From positions 1-15,603 of the forward strand of contig JALQUE010000219.1 in assembly GCA_023260815.1 (NCBI GenBank): a DNA stretch of 15,603 nt. The letters run 5' to 3'. Under the pieces are notes generated by a model. That model was not told the DNA's origin. It did not search any database and worked only from the letters and a program-made list of their open reading frames with translations. A program made the position numbers and the translations under genes. Of the stretch, positions 7,395-15,025 are shown piece by piece (within the stretch, counting starts at the first letter, position 1; every line of letters starts with the position of its first letter). The DNA is from Roseovarius sp. (lineage in GTDB: Bacteria; Pseudomonadota; Alphaproteobacteria; Rhodobacterales; Rhodobacteraceae).

Positions 7395-8195
7395 TCATCC
7401 GGCCGGATATGTCAGGATCATACCGTCATAGGCCGGTGTGATATGCGCGGGCGTTTCATCTGCAACGGTCTGGTAATCCAGATCGATATGCATGTTGGTC
7501 AGAACCGCGCGGCGCGGCGCGGCGCGCGCAATCCAGTCCAGCGATTGTTCGAGATGCGAATGGGTGGGATGCGGCGTGCGGCGCAGCGCGTCGAGTATCC
7601 AGCAGTCCAGCCCGTCGAGCATCGGCCAGACATCATCGGGGATCTTCGCCACATCGGGCAGATAGGCCAGATCGCCGATCCGGAAGCCAAGCGCCTCGAT
7701 CGAGCCGTGATTGACCTCGAACGGGGTGAGGGTTATCGCGCCCCCTGCCCCGTCGATCGTCACGTCTCCGGTGATCGTGTGCATGTCGAGGATCGGGGGA
7801 TAGGGGCTGTCCTCGGGCTGGGTGAAGGCATACCCGAAGCGCGCATAGAGCGCGTTCTGCGTGTCGCCATCGGCCCAGACGGGCAAGCGGCGGCGCATGT
7901 TGAACACGATCATGCGCAGATCGTCGATGCCATGCACGTGGTCGGCGTGGCTGTGGGTGTACAGCACCGCATCCAGCTCGCCCACACCGGCATCCAGAAG
8001 CTGCGCGCGCAGATCGGGCGAGGTGTCGATCAGCACACGGGTGATACCGCCCGGCCCCTCACGCTCGATCAGAAGCGAACAGCGGCGGCGGGTGTTGCGC
8101 GGATTGTCGGGGTCACAATCGCCCCAATGGCCGCCAAGCCGTGGCACGCCCCCCGACGATCCGCACCCAAGGATGATAAACCGTATCTCGCCCAT
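7395..8195 (-). CDS. MBL-fold metallo-hydrolase, PhnP-like
   Basis: 266 residues. The N-terminus FIILGCGSSGGVPR and the segment NPRNTRRRCSLLIE are typical of the PhnP / RNase Z-like branch of the metallo-beta-lactamase fold. Metal ligands are visible as THSHADH (His81, His83, Asp85, His86), NHG (His162), LPD (Asp180) and a downstream DALRRTPHPTHSH block. PhnP-type enzymes hydrolyse cyclic phosphodiesters such as phosphoribosyl 1,2-cyclic phosphate; this specificity is inferred from family resemblance. Its ATG shares one base with the TGA of tatD (TGATG), so translation is probably coupled. There are no phn genes around it. The tatD-MBL pairing is widespread in alphaproteobacteria and suggests a housekeeping repair or turnover role. 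Confidence 0.9.
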   Translation of the reverse strand: MGEIRFIILGCGSSGGVPRLGGHWGDCDPDNPRNTRRRCSLLIEREGPGGITRVLIDTSPDLRAQLLDAGVGELDAVLYTHSHADHVHGIDDLRMIVFNMRRRLPVWADGDTQNALYARFGYAFTQPEDSPYPPILDMHTITGDVTIDGAGGAITLTPFEVNHGSIEALGFRIGDLAYLPDVAKIPDDVWPMLDGLDCWILDALRRTPHPTHSHLEQSLDWIARAAPRRAVLTNMHIDLDYQTVADETPAHITPAYDGMILTYPAG

Positions 8196-9001
8196 CAGGC
8201 TGCCGCCCTGTACTGTGCGGCCTTGGTGAACAGCCGGTTGAAATTGGCCTGTGTCTGCGCCGCGAAATCGGGCCAGTCCATGCCGAACACCTCGGCGCCG
8301 AGTTTGGCGGGGTGCACGGTATAGGCGGGTTCATTGGTGCGGCCACGATGGGGCGGCGGCGCCAGATAGGGCGCGTCGGTTTCCACGAGGATCCGCTCCA
8401 CCGGGGCGGCGGCGAAAATCTCGCGCAGATCGGACGAGCGGGGAAAGGCCGCAATGCCCGACATCGACAGGTAGAACCCCAGATCAAGCGCCGCGCGTGC
8501 CAACCCCGGGCCGGACGAAAAGCAGTGCATCACGCAGGAAAATGCGCCGTTGGCGTGTTCCTCAGACAGGATGCGGGCCATATCGTCATCGGCGTCGCGG
8601 GCATGGATGATCAGCGGCAGGCCGGTTTCGCGGGCCGCAGCGATATGAATACGCAGGCTTTGCTGTTGCACCGCCTTGGTGTCGGCGGTGTAGTGATAAT
8701 CAAGCCCGGTTTCGCCGATGCCCACGAATTTGGGATGCCGCGACAGCGTCACCAGTTCATCCACAGTGGTCATCCGCTCGTCTGCCGCACTCATCGGATG
8801 GGTGCCGGCCGCGTAGAACACCGGGGCATGGGCCTCGGCGATGGCACGCACTTGCGGTTCCAGCCGAAGTTTGGTGCAGATCGTGACCATCCGGGTCACG
8901 CCCGCCGCAAGCGCGCGCTGAACGACCTGATCACGTTCGGCGTCGAACACGTCGAAATCAAGGTGGCAATGGCTATCGGTGATCTGGATTGTCTCGGTCA
9001 T
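8195..9001 (-). CDS. tatD: TatD-family metal-dependent deoxyribonuclease
   Basis: 268 residues, the usual length for the family. Metal-binding and catalytic motifs appear in order: DSHCHLD (His11, His13), GIGETGLDYH (Glu97), IIHARDA (His133), MHCFSSG (His159) and VETDAPYLAP (Asp209). Family members are TIM-barrel 3'-5' exonucleases that act on DNA, linked to repair and DNA turnover; the YcfH/TatD subgroup cannot be separated by eye. It lies 21 bases after holB and overlaps the next gene by one base, in the common holB-tatD-MBL order. Confidence 0.95.
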   Translation of the reverse strand: MTETIQITDSHCHLDFDVFDAERDQVVQRALAAGVTRMVTICTKLRLEPQVRAIAEAHAPVFYAAGTHPMSAADERMTTVDELVTLSRHPKFVGIGETGLDYHYTADTKAVQQQSLRIHIAAARETGLPLIIHARDADDDMARILSEEHANGAFSCVMHCFSSGPGLARAALDLGFYLSMSGIAAFPRSSDLREIFAAAPVERILVETDAPYLAPPPHRGRTNEPAYTVHPAKLGAEVFGMDWPDFAAQTQANFNRLFTKAAQYRAAA

Positions 9002-9022
9002 GTCGCCCCTGATGCGGGCCGG

Positions 9023-10147
9023 TCAGCCCGCCGCGGTCTGCTGAATCTTGAACACGGTATCTAGGACCAACGCGGCAGGGTCAAGGTTGACCGCCCGGCC
9101 ATGACGCGCGCGCGCACCGATCACCTGCGCACATTCCGCCCAGGCCCGGCCCGTATGCGGGGATGGCGACAGGCGCGCGATCAAGGCTTCTTCGCCGGGC
9201 ACAGCCTCGGGCGGGGGCCCAAGTGCGCCGCCGCGCGCCAGCCGCGCCAGAAAAAGGTCGGTCAGCCCCAGCAGAAGATCAAGCTTGTCCTCGGCGCCAC
9301 GGGTGGCGGCGGCCTCGGCCAGCCGGATCGCGCGGGCGCGGTCCAGCCGCGGCATCGTGGACGCGATCTCGACGATTTCGCGGTACATGGCGACGCCGCC
9401 CAGATTGATGAGGCGCACCGCCTCACCCACCGAGCCTGCAGAGAGTTCGGCAAGCGCCGTGGCGTCAGCCTCGGGCGCGATACCTGCCTGCTCCAGCGCT
9501 TCGGCCATGTCCTGCGCGCCAAGCGGCGCAAGGCGCAATTCACGACAGCGCGAGCGGATGGTCGGCAACAGGCGCGAAGGCTGGTGGCTGACAAGCAACA
9601 GGACGGTGCGCGCGGGCGGCTCTTCGAGCATTTTCAGAAGGGCGTTGGCGGCTTGGGTGTTCATCTCGTCGGCGCTGTCGATCAGCACCACACGGCGCCC
9701 GCCATCGGTGGAGGACAGATGCAGAAAGTGGTTGAGGCTGCGCACATCGTCGGCGACGATGCGGTCGCGCAGGCGACCTGTCTTGTCGTTCAGACTGCGG
9801 GTAATGTGAAAAAGTCCGGGATCGGACCCTGCCGCAATGCGCCGCGCCACGGAATGATCGGCGGGAATGGTCAGACTGTCGGGTGCGGGGGGCGCATCCC
9901 CGAAGAGGCCGCCATCCTCCGCGCCGGGATCAGGCGTGGCCAGCAAAAATCGCGCGATCGCCCAAGCCAGCGTCGCCTTGCCCACACCGCGCGGCCCGGT
10001 GATCAGCCAGCCGTGATGCAGACGGCCCGAATTGAACACATCCAGAAACGCCCTTTCGGCCACCCCCTGCCCGATCAGGCGTGGCGTCTCACGCGGATGG
10101 GGCGCGCCCTCGACGCGGTCCGGTTCGGGGGCTGTGGCGTCGCTCAT
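9023..10147 (-). CDS. holB: DNA polymerase III subunit delta' (clamp loader)
   Basis: 374 residues. After a ~25-residue leader comes LIGQGVAERAFL and HHGWLITGPRGVGKATLAWAIA, with a P-loop-like GPRGVGKA (51-58). A Walker-B-like VVLIDSADEMN (153-163) precedes NALLKMLEEPP, and then the arginine-finger motif SRCREL (199-204). The C-terminal half is the helical collar domain. Delta' is the stator of the clamp loader that opens and places the beta sliding clamp. The N-terminal domain lacks the zinc-binding cysteine cluster of the E. coli protein and has a 30-residue acidic/Pro-rich insert near 73-100, as I would expect for alphaproteobacterial versions. Its ATG overlaps the tmk stop by four bases (ATGA). 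Confidence 0.95.
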   Translation of the reverse strand: MSDATAPEPDRVEGAPHPRETPRLIGQGVAERAFLDVFNSGRLHHGWLITGPRGVGKATLAWAIARFLLATPDPGAEDGGLFGDAPPAPDSLTIPADHSVARRIAAGSDPGLFHITRSLNDKTGRLRDRIVADDVRSLNHFLHLSSTDGGRRVVLIDSADEMNTQAANALLKMLEEPPARTVLLLVSHQPSRLLPTIRSRCRELRLAPLGAQDMAEALEQAGIAPEADATALAELSAGSVGEAVRLINLGGVAMYREIVEIASTMPRLDRARAIRLAEAAATRGAEDKLDLLLGLTDLFLARLARGGALGPPPEAVPGEEALIARLSPSPHTGRAWAECAQVIGARARHGRAVNLDPAALVLDTVFKIQQTAAG

Positions 10148-10770
10148 GGAAGCCAGCCATCCGCGATCTGACGGATGTCGGCTGCCACCGCGTCAAGCTG
10201 GCGGTTGCCATCGACGGTCACGAAACGCGCGCTGAATTCCTGTGCCAGATCCAGAAACCCCTGGCGGATTTTCTGCTGCATGGCGTCACCGAAGGATTCG
10301 AACCGTTCCTCGCCGGTGCCCCGCGCAAGGGCGCGGCCCAGCCCGGTGGCGGGGTCCATGTCGATCAGGATTGTCAGGTCAGGCTCGCGTCCGATCATCA
10401 GGCGATGCAGTTGATCCACAAGCCCGCGCAGATCGGCGCGCGCCAACCCCTGATAGAGCCGCGTGCTGTCGGCGAAGCGGTCGCAGATCACGATCTGCCC
10501 CGCATCCAACGCCGGTATGATGGTGCGTTCCAGATGGTCACGGCGCGCGGCGGTGAACAGCAACAGTTCGGTTTCCGGCGACCAGCGGTCGCCATCGCCT
10601 TCCAGGACAAGCGCGCGGATTTCCTCGGCACCGGGGCTGCCGCCGGGTTCACGCGTCAGCACCACATCGCGCCCCGTGCCGCGCAGATGGTCTGCCAGCA
10701 GCCGGGCCTGCGTGGATTTTCCCGAGCCGTCTATGCCCTCGAAACTGATGAAGTAGCCGCCAGCCGTCAA
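10144..10770 (-). CDS. tmk: Thymidylate kinase (dTMP kinase)
   Basis: 208 residues, the standard length. P-loop EGIDGSGKST (11-20), TREPGG (39-44), the DR-x-x-DST-x-x-YQG block at 97-108 (CDRFADSTRLYQG) and a LID region RGTGEERFE (150-158) rich in Arg, typical of type II enzymes. It phosphorylates dTMP to dTDP in the cytoplasm. The usual DRY is DRF here. The start is TTG at 10768-10770, overlapping the TGA of the carboxypeptidase gene as TTGA; a non-ATG start with this overlap implies strong translational coupling. It is followed by holB with another four-base overlap, the classic tmk-holB pair supplying dTTP and the clamp loader. Confidence 0.96.
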   Translation of the reverse strand: MTAGGYFISFEGIDGSGKSTQARLLADHLRGTGRDVVLTREPGGSPGAEEIRALVLEGDGDRWSPETELLLFTAARRDHLERTIIPALDAGQIVICDRFADSTRLYQGLARADLRGLVDQLHRLMIGREPDLTILIDMDPATGLGRALARGTGEERFESFGDAMQQKIRQGFLDLAQEFSARFVTVDGNRQLDAVAADIRQIADGWLP

Positions 10771-11933
10771 AGCGTGCCCTCGGGTCCCTGACGCAACCGC
10801 GTGATCAGCAGCCCCGACACCGTGCGCATCCGCGCCACGAACCCGCCACGCGGCACGTCCTGCGCCGCCACCAGCGGCACGCGGGTTTCAGGCAGCCCCT
10901 CGGGGGCGAACACCAGCTCCGCCAGTTGATCGCCCGCCTCGATCGGCGCGCGGATCGGTCCCTGATAGACAATTTCAGCCTGAACCTCGTCGCTGGCCAG
11001 CACCGGCATCAGCGTCGTGATGTCCGAGGCCGGGGTCAGGCCGACGCTTGTTGCATCGCCCATCCAGACATCGGCCCGGGCCACTTCGACGCCTGCTTTT
11101 ACAACGGATTTCTCGACGAATTGGCGAAAGGACCAGTTGACGATGGCCTCGGCCTCTTCGGCGCGGGCCTGCCGGGTTTCAAGGCCCGATATGACGAATA
11201 TTACTCGCCGATCGCCCTGCTTGGCAGATCCAGCCAATCCAAAACCCGCCTCTTCGGTGTGCCCGGTCTTGAGCCCGTCAGCGCCGATATCGAGACGCAG
11301 AAGCGGGTTGCGGTTGCGGGTGTTCTGGGGCGCGCGGCCATCGAATTCGAACAGGGTTTCGGAAAACATCGGATAGAAGCCGGGGAAATCCTCGATGATG
11401 CGGCGCGACAAAAGCGCAAGGTCACGCATGCTCATGCGGTGACCGGCGGCGGGCCATCCGCTGGAGTTCGTGAAGGTCGAGTTGGTCATACCCATCTTCT
11501 GTGCCCGCTGCGTCATGTAGCGGGCAAAGCCGTCCTCGGTGCCATCGGGGCTGAGCGCCTCGGCCAGAACCACGCAGGCGTCATTGCCCGACAGCACGAT
11601 AATGCCGCGCAGCAAATCTTCGACGCGCACACGGTCGGTGGTATCGAGGAACATGGTCGATCCGCCAAAGCTCATGGCGTGCTGCGAGACCGGCAGCCGG
11701 TCATCCAGAGACAGCCGGCCATCCCGGATCGCCTCGAAGGTGACATAGAGCGTCATCAGCTTGGACATGGACGCCGGAGGCAGCGGCGCGTCGGCGTTCT
11801 TGGACAACAGCACTGTGCCGGTCTTCGTGTCGATCACAAAGGCCGCCGTGGCGCGCGTGTCGAAGGCCGCCACCGGCGCGGCCATCGCGATCACAAGAAG
11901 AAACGGGGTCAGCAATCGGGACAGTCGGGGCAT
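10767..11933 (-). CDS. D-alanyl-D-alanine carboxypeptidase (peptidase S11, PBP5/6-like)
   Basis: 388 residues. Signal peptide at 1-23 (hydrophobic LLTPFLLVIAMAAPVAA, cleavage near AAF). The three penicillin-binding motifs are intact: SMSK (Ser55, Lys58), SGN (115-117) and KTG (222-224). After about 280 comes the beta-rich C-terminal domain typical of PBP5/6. It trims the terminal D-Ala from peptidoglycan stem peptides in the periplasm. The C-terminus (about 365-388) is RMRTVSGLLITRLRQGPEG, which could be an amphipathic membrane anchor as in PBP5. It is 13 bases after the SPOR lipoprotein gene, which fits a joint cell-envelope role. Confidence 0.95.
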   Translation of the reverse strand: MPRLSRLLTPFLLVIAMAAPVAAFDTRATAAFVIDTKTGTVLLSKNADAPLPPASMSKLMTLYVTFEAIRDGRLSLDDRLPVSQHAMSFGGSTMFLDTTDRVRVEDLLRGIIVLSGNDACVVLAEALSPDGTEDGFARYMTQRAQKMGMTNSTFTNSSGWPAAGHRMSMRDLALLSRRIIEDFPGFYPMFSETLFEFDGRAPQNTRNRNPLLRLDIGADGLKTGHTEEAGFGLAGSAKQGDRRVIFVISGLETRQARAEEAEAIVNWSFRQFVEKSVVKAGVEVARADVWMGDATSVGLTPASDITTLMPVLASDEVQAEIVYQGPIRAPIEAGDQLAELVFAPEGLPETRVPLVAAQDVPRGGFVARMRTVSGLLITRLRQGPEGTL

Positions 11934-11946
11934 GATATCTCGCTGT

Positions 11947-12819
11947 CTAGTTGGTTACCGGATAGGCGTCTTCAAAGCCGACACCCTTGATTTTCTCAAG
12001 CAGGACAGACCGCTCCGAGACGCTGGTCGCCGGGCCGACGATCACCCGCCAGAAGGTTTTGCCCTGACTGCTCTGCTTCATGACGGTCGGCACCATACCA
12101 TTCTGGCGCATGGCGGTCGCGGTGTTTTCTGCATTGTCCTCGACGCTGAAGATGCCGATCTGGATAAAAGGTTTCGCAAGGCTGGAGGCCGTCGCGCGCG
12201 GCGTTGCAGAAGGCTCCGGGCTTGGGGTGGCGGCAAGTGTCGTGTCGTCCGCGGCATCGATCGCGGCAGCAGCCCCTGCAACGGGATCGAGCGCGCTTGT
12301 TTCAACGGCGTCCGGCGCAGCCGGGCCATCCTGTGACGCGGGCGCATCGACCGGCGCCTCTTCGCGGCGCAGTGCCGTGACATTCAACTGCACAGGTGCA
12401 CCGGCGAGCATCCCAAGGGCCGCGGCGGCATCGGACGACACCTGAAAGACCGGGCCGGGATTTTCGCGCTCGCGCCGAAACAGGGCGCCGATGACGAAAT
12501 TGGAATTCGACGTGTTGCGGATGATCACGCGCTCAGGCTCGGTGACATCTGGATGCGCAACCCATACCCCGCCAAGCGATGGGCGACCATCCCAGAGACC
12601 CATATCGGTCTTTTGGAACACCTCGGGGGCTTCGACATCACGCTCGACCAACCGGACCGACGTCGCGTTGCCGCTTGGCGTTGTTCCTGCGGCTGTCTGG
12701 TCGGTTTGGAACGGGTTGAAACCGCCCGCAGTCTGACATCCTGTCAAAAGAAGTGTCGACGCACATAGTACGACCACAGCTTTCCAGCGCCCTCCGCCCT
12801 CTTTACTCACCTCAATCAT
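11947..12819 (-). CDS. Lipoprotein with RlpA-like and SPOR domains
   Basis: 290 residues; the ATG has GAGGGG about six bases upstream. A type II signal peptide ends in the lipobox LLLTGC (Cys28), so the mature protein is lipid-anchored. Residues ~75-150 (GLWDGRPSLGGVWVAHP through SSDAAAALGMLAG) look like a double-psi beta-barrel related to RlpA, lacking an obvious catalytic Asp/His pair. A flexible Ala/Pro/Asp-rich linker (about 153-215) leads to a C-terminal SPOR domain (216-290, KPFIQIGIFSVEDNA and TFWRVIVGP). SPOR domains bind peptidoglycan stripped of stem peptides at the septum. As first gene of the operon with the D,D-carboxypeptidase next, it is probably a septal envelope protein; lytic activity is doubtful. 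Confidence 0.88.
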   Translation of the reverse strand: MIEVSKEGGGRWKAVVVLCASTLLLTGCQTAGGFNPFQTDQTAAGTTPSGNATSVRLVERDVEAPEVFQKTDMGLWDGRPSLGGVWVAHPDVTEPERVIIRNTSNSNFVIGALFRRERENPGPVFQVSSDAAAALGMLAGAPVQLNVTALRREEAPVDAPASQDGPAAPDAVETSALDPVAGAAAAIDAADDTTLAATPSPEPSATPRATASSLAKPFIQIGIFSVEDNAENTATAMRQNGMVPTVMKQSSQGKTFWRVIVGPATSVSERSVLLEKIKGVGFEDAYPVTN

Positions 12820-13037
12820 GCCCCGCCCCTCGCCTGTGATGCGCGTCTTGCCGCGCTGCCTGCTCGTTACCGGTTTGCCCGGCGTTCCATTAGCCGCGCC
12901 ACGCCTTCGATGGCCCGTCGCGCGGTCAGTCTAGCGTCTTGCCTGCGGCAAGAAAAGCATGCAGGTGGCGTTCGGCGGAAATCCCCTGAGATCAGCATCT
13001 TCCAGAATCGCAAAACAGTCTTTAGGGAGGTCAAACC
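12820..13037. other. Intergenic region between the envelope/replication operon and tRNA-Ser
   Basis: No convincing gene. It must hold the promoter of the minus-strand operon and that of the tRNA, but I see no clear -35/-10 pair. It contains a perfect hairpin at 12938-12952 (CTTGCC-TGC-GGCAAG) without a T-run in either useful direction. A frame open on the minus strand through 12931-13926 crosses the tRNA and is not a gene. Confidence 0.6.
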
Positions 13038-13127
13038 GGAGGAGTGGCAGAGTGGTCGAATGCACCGGTCTTGAAAACCGGCGTGCGTGAAAGCGTACCG
13101 TGGGTTCGAATCCCACCTCCTCCGCCA
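13038..13127 (+). tRNA. tRNA-Ser (anticodon UGA)
   Basis: The seven-base acceptor stem (GGAGGAG at 13038-13044 with CTCCTCC at 13117-13123) pairs perfectly, followed by discriminator G and an encoded CCA at 13125-13127. The anticodon stem CCGGT/ACCGG flanks the loop CTTGAAA, giving TGA, which reads UCA serine codons. There is a long variable arm (GCGTGCGTGAAAGCGTACC region) as in class II tRNAs, and the T-arm GTGGGTTCGAATCCCAC is perfect. At 90 bases it is a normal tRNA-Ser. Its 3' end is the likely insertion point of the element whose integrase remnant follows. Confidence 0.97.
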
Positions 13128-13257
13128 TTTTCCTCAAAATCTCAACATTATAACCACCTGTTAGTAGGGCGAAATTCGGCGTTTTCGCGCTGGTGGTGGT
13201 GCTCGGTCCGCTTGATTTGCTACACAATTTGCTGCACAAATGGGGGATTTCTCCGCC
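13128..13257 (+). promoter_or_regulatory. Integrase upstream region: probable element end with 12-bp tandem repeat
   Basis: Between the tRNA and the integrase start lies an AT-richer segment with a near-perfect tandem repeat, TTTGCTACACAA (13216-13227) and TTTGCTGCACAA (13228-13239), differing at one base. Upstream is an inverted repeat GCGAAA (13169-13174) / TTTCGC (13183-13188). Such repeats next to a tRNA-linked integrase could be arm-type integrase or excisionase sites, or promoter operators. No second copy of the tRNA 3' end is visible in the window, so the other attachment site is outside it or lost. Confidence 0.45.
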
Positions 13258-13983
13258 ATGAGCATTGCAAAACGAGGCCGTCTCTACCACCTCCGCCGCC
13301 GCGTCCCGCGCCGGTATCGGAGCATCGAGCCGCGCGAAACCGTCTGGATCAGCCTGCACACCGACTCGGAGACCATCGCTCGGAGCAAGGCGGATCAGGC
13401 GTGGAGCCAGATGATCGAGGCGTGGGAGGCGCGGCTGGCCGGGAACAGCGCGGATGCGGAGGCGCGTTACGAGGCCGCGCGCGACCTCGCTCGGGCGCGC
13501 GGCTTTCGGTATCTGGATGCGGGGGCGGTGGCCAAGTTGCCGGTTGAGGAAGTCGTCGAGCGCGTCGAGGCGATCCCAGCCCCGGCGAAGCAACCCGATG
13601 CCATCGAAGCCGCTGCCCTTCTCGGCACCGTCCCAGAGCCACGCATCACGGTCAGCAAGGCGCTGGAGCTTTATTGGACGCGTGCCAAGGAAAAGACGCT
13701 GGGCAAGAGCGAGGACCAGCTGCGCCGCTGGGAAGCGCCGCGCAAGAAGGCGGTGAAGAACTTCGTGGCGATCATCGCCGACAAGGAGATCGCCAACATC
13801 ACCCGCGACGACATGCTGGACTTTCGCCAGCACTGGCTTGACCGTTTTACGCGAGCGTGGCTTCAAGTCGTCGAAGGAGCACGGAAGCGAATGACAAATG
13901 GTCGAGACAACGATCAATGGGATCAATCAGATTGTCATGCCCTCTTGGGTTGCGTATTGCTGACATTGCACCCGCAAAGATGA
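13258..13983 (+). pseudogene. Truncated tyrosine integrase (DUF6538-type N-terminus, catalytic domain lost)
   Basis: The ATG at 13258 gives MSIAKRGRLYHLRRRVPRRY, the usual opening of DUF6538-type site-specific integrases; an ATG at 13240 adds six residues. The first ~60 residues form this arm-binding-like domain, a linker follows, and ITVSKALELYWTRAKEKTLG to DMLDFRQHWLDR (about 135-196) is the start of the core-binding SAM-like domain. Recognisable integrase ends at about 13845. The frame runs on to a stop at 13983, but that part is antisense of the next gene. The entire catalytic domain (R...H-x-x-R...Y) is missing; intact relatives are expected to be about 400 residues or longer. It sits directly after tRNA-Ser, marking one edge of an integrated element that can no longer excise on its own. 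Confidence 0.85.
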
Positions 13984-14329
13984 ACTTGTAACCCATCTGC
14001 TCATCAACTTCGCTCTGTGTGGACAACGCGGTGAGTTTAATCTTGGGGTTCGCCTCTGCAAACGCAGCCATCATCAACTTGTGGCCGCTGTCCTTGATTT
14101 TCGAAAGCTTCTTCACCTTGTTGTCGAGGTATTTGAACGCTTCGAACGTGGCTTGTGAATAGTGTCCGTCATCGAAGAGCTTTAGCGCAACTGTGGTGAT
14201 TTCAGGATGAATGTTGCGCTCGTCGAACGGATGCGATTGGACCCCTTTTTCTTCGTCTGCCTCTGGTCCATTGCTCAACCCCCCCGCGTTTCTCACGAAC
14301 TGCTCGAATGTCCGGAATGCGCTAGTCAT
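13847..14329 (-). CDS. Ymh/TIGR02391-like protein with a HEPN-type R-x4-H motif
   Basis: 160 residues from the ATG at 14327-14329 (a TTG three bases further upstream is possible). A ~35-residue variable leader precedes the conserved core: IHPEITTVALKLFDDGHYSQA (40-60), AFKYLDNKVKKLS, a block GHKLMMAAFAEANPKIKL (83-99), DEQMGYKFIFAGAMSAIRNPRGH (109-131), then a final helix. These match the Ymh (TIGR02391) family as I know it. RNPRGH (Arg126 to His131) fits the R-x4-H signature of HEPN ribonucleases, and the all-helical prediction agrees; nuclease activity is inference. It overlaps the DUF5343-like gene by eight bases (14322-14329), so the two are co-translated. Its TAA lies two bases from where integrase homology ends. 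Base use is more AT-rich than the operon to the left, as expected for acquired DNA. Confidence 0.8.
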   Translation of the reverse strand: MTSAFRTFEQFVRNAGGLSNGPEADEEKGVQSHPFDERNIHPEITTVALKLFDDGHYSQATFEAFKYLDNKVKKLSKIKDSGHKLMMAAFAEANPKIKLTALSTQSEVDEQMGYKFIFAGAMSAIRNPRGHDNLIDPIDRCLDHLSFASVLLRRLEATLA

Positions 14330-14996
14330 CAATTAGGTTCGCTTTGATGCTCTTGAAGATTGCATCGTAAGTTTCCTTCGTCCCGTTTGCCGGCAGATTT
14401 ATCTCGACTCGAACGGTCAACGCCATGTCACGGCGCTGGTCGTTCGTATTCGCTTTCTCGGTGGCCTTGGTCGCGGTCTTCATCTCCGCACCTGTCGCCT
14501 TTTTCGCAGCCGCAGGTTTTGCTTTGACGCTGGGCCCAGACTTGGTCGCGCTAGGTGCGGGTTTGTCGCTTGATTGCTCATGACCGGCTAGTGCGCGATA
14601 CGTGATGAACACCGCCGCCTGCCTGCCACCTATCGCCTCGCTGGTCTTGTCAGTGGATCGGAAATACGATGTGAGTTCTTTCTTGCTGAGCGACCACGCG
14701 TCATCGCCACGCAGTTCGAAAAGGTCGCTGTATGCTTCTTTGACAAGCCCTTCGAACGCACTTGGAAAATCGTCATCGCCGAGCACGAACACATCATGCC
14801 CCTTCTCGGTGCGCTTGCCCTCTTCGTCAATCGCGCCAATGAACTGGAGGGCATTGATAACGTAACTCTCGTTATTTGATGCCAAGCCAAACTTCTTGAC
14901 CGTTTCAGATGTGACAGTCGCAGGGAAGTTCTTTCTCAGAAACCCAATCATTTGCGAAATATTGCCTGCGCCCGATATATATGGATGAGATGCCAA
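14322..14996 (-). CDS. DUF5343-like protein, partner of the Ymh-like gene
   Basis: 224 residues. The start is TTG at 14994-14996, fixed by a perfect GGAGG eight bases upstream and a stop in frame at 15015-15017. Residues 1-~140 look like a DUF5343 domain: HPYISGAGNISQMIGFLRKN, FPATVTSETVKKFGL, SYVINALQFIGAIDEEGKRTEKG (winged-helix-like), then an acidic helical part ending AVFITYRALAG. A Lys/Ala/Pro/Thr-rich flexible linker (141-190) joins a short C-terminal module LTVRVEINLPANGTKETYDA, IFKSIKANLIDD (193-224), predicted beta-hairpin plus helix. Function of the family is unknown. I infer a DNA- or protein-sensing partner for the overlapping Ymh/HEPN-like gene. Confidence 0.72.
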   Translation of the reverse strand: MASHPYISGAGNISQMIGFLRKNFPATVTSETVKKFGLASNNESYVINALQFIGAIDEEGKRTEKGHDVFVLGDDDFPSAFEGLVKEAYSDLFELRGDDAWSLSKKELTSYFRSTDKTSEAIGGRQAAVFITYRALAGHEQSSDKPAPSATKSGPSVKAKPAAAKKATGAEMKTATKATEKANTNDQRRDMALTVRVEINLPANGTKETYDAIFKSIKANLIDD

Positions 14997-15004
14997 CGAT
15001 TTAA

Positions 15005-15009
15005 CCTCC
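15005..15009 (-). promoter_or_regulatory. Strong ribosome binding site fixing a TTG start
   Basis: On the minus strand GGAGG sits eight bases before the TTG of the DUF5343-like gene. No ATG or GTG is available before the upstream in-frame stop, so this site decides the start. Confidence 0.75.
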
Positions 15010-15025
15010 GATATTCAACTGCCTA

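Noticed and set aside
6677..10171. Several long plus-strand frames opposite the operon (for example 7215-8324, 8312-9064, 9101-10171)
   Set aside because: All are shadows of well-recognised minus-strand genes caused by high GC; no motifs of their own.
10926..11990. 354-codon plus-strand frame opposite the carboxypeptidase gene
   Set aside because: Antisense of a gene with intact SMSK, SGN and KTG motifs; no domain features.
12938..12952. Perfect hairpin as an intrinsic terminator upstream of the tRNA
   Set aside because: No T-run follows the stem on either strand, and no gene ends just before it.
13248..13258. CTCCGCCAT near the integrase start as a second copy of the tRNA 3' end
   Set aside because: Only nine bases match and it lies on the same side as the first copy; too short and misplaced for the far attachment site.
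13044..13547. Plus-strand frame crossing the tRNA and the integrase start
   Set aside because: It begins inside the tRNA and is out of frame with the recognisable integrase.
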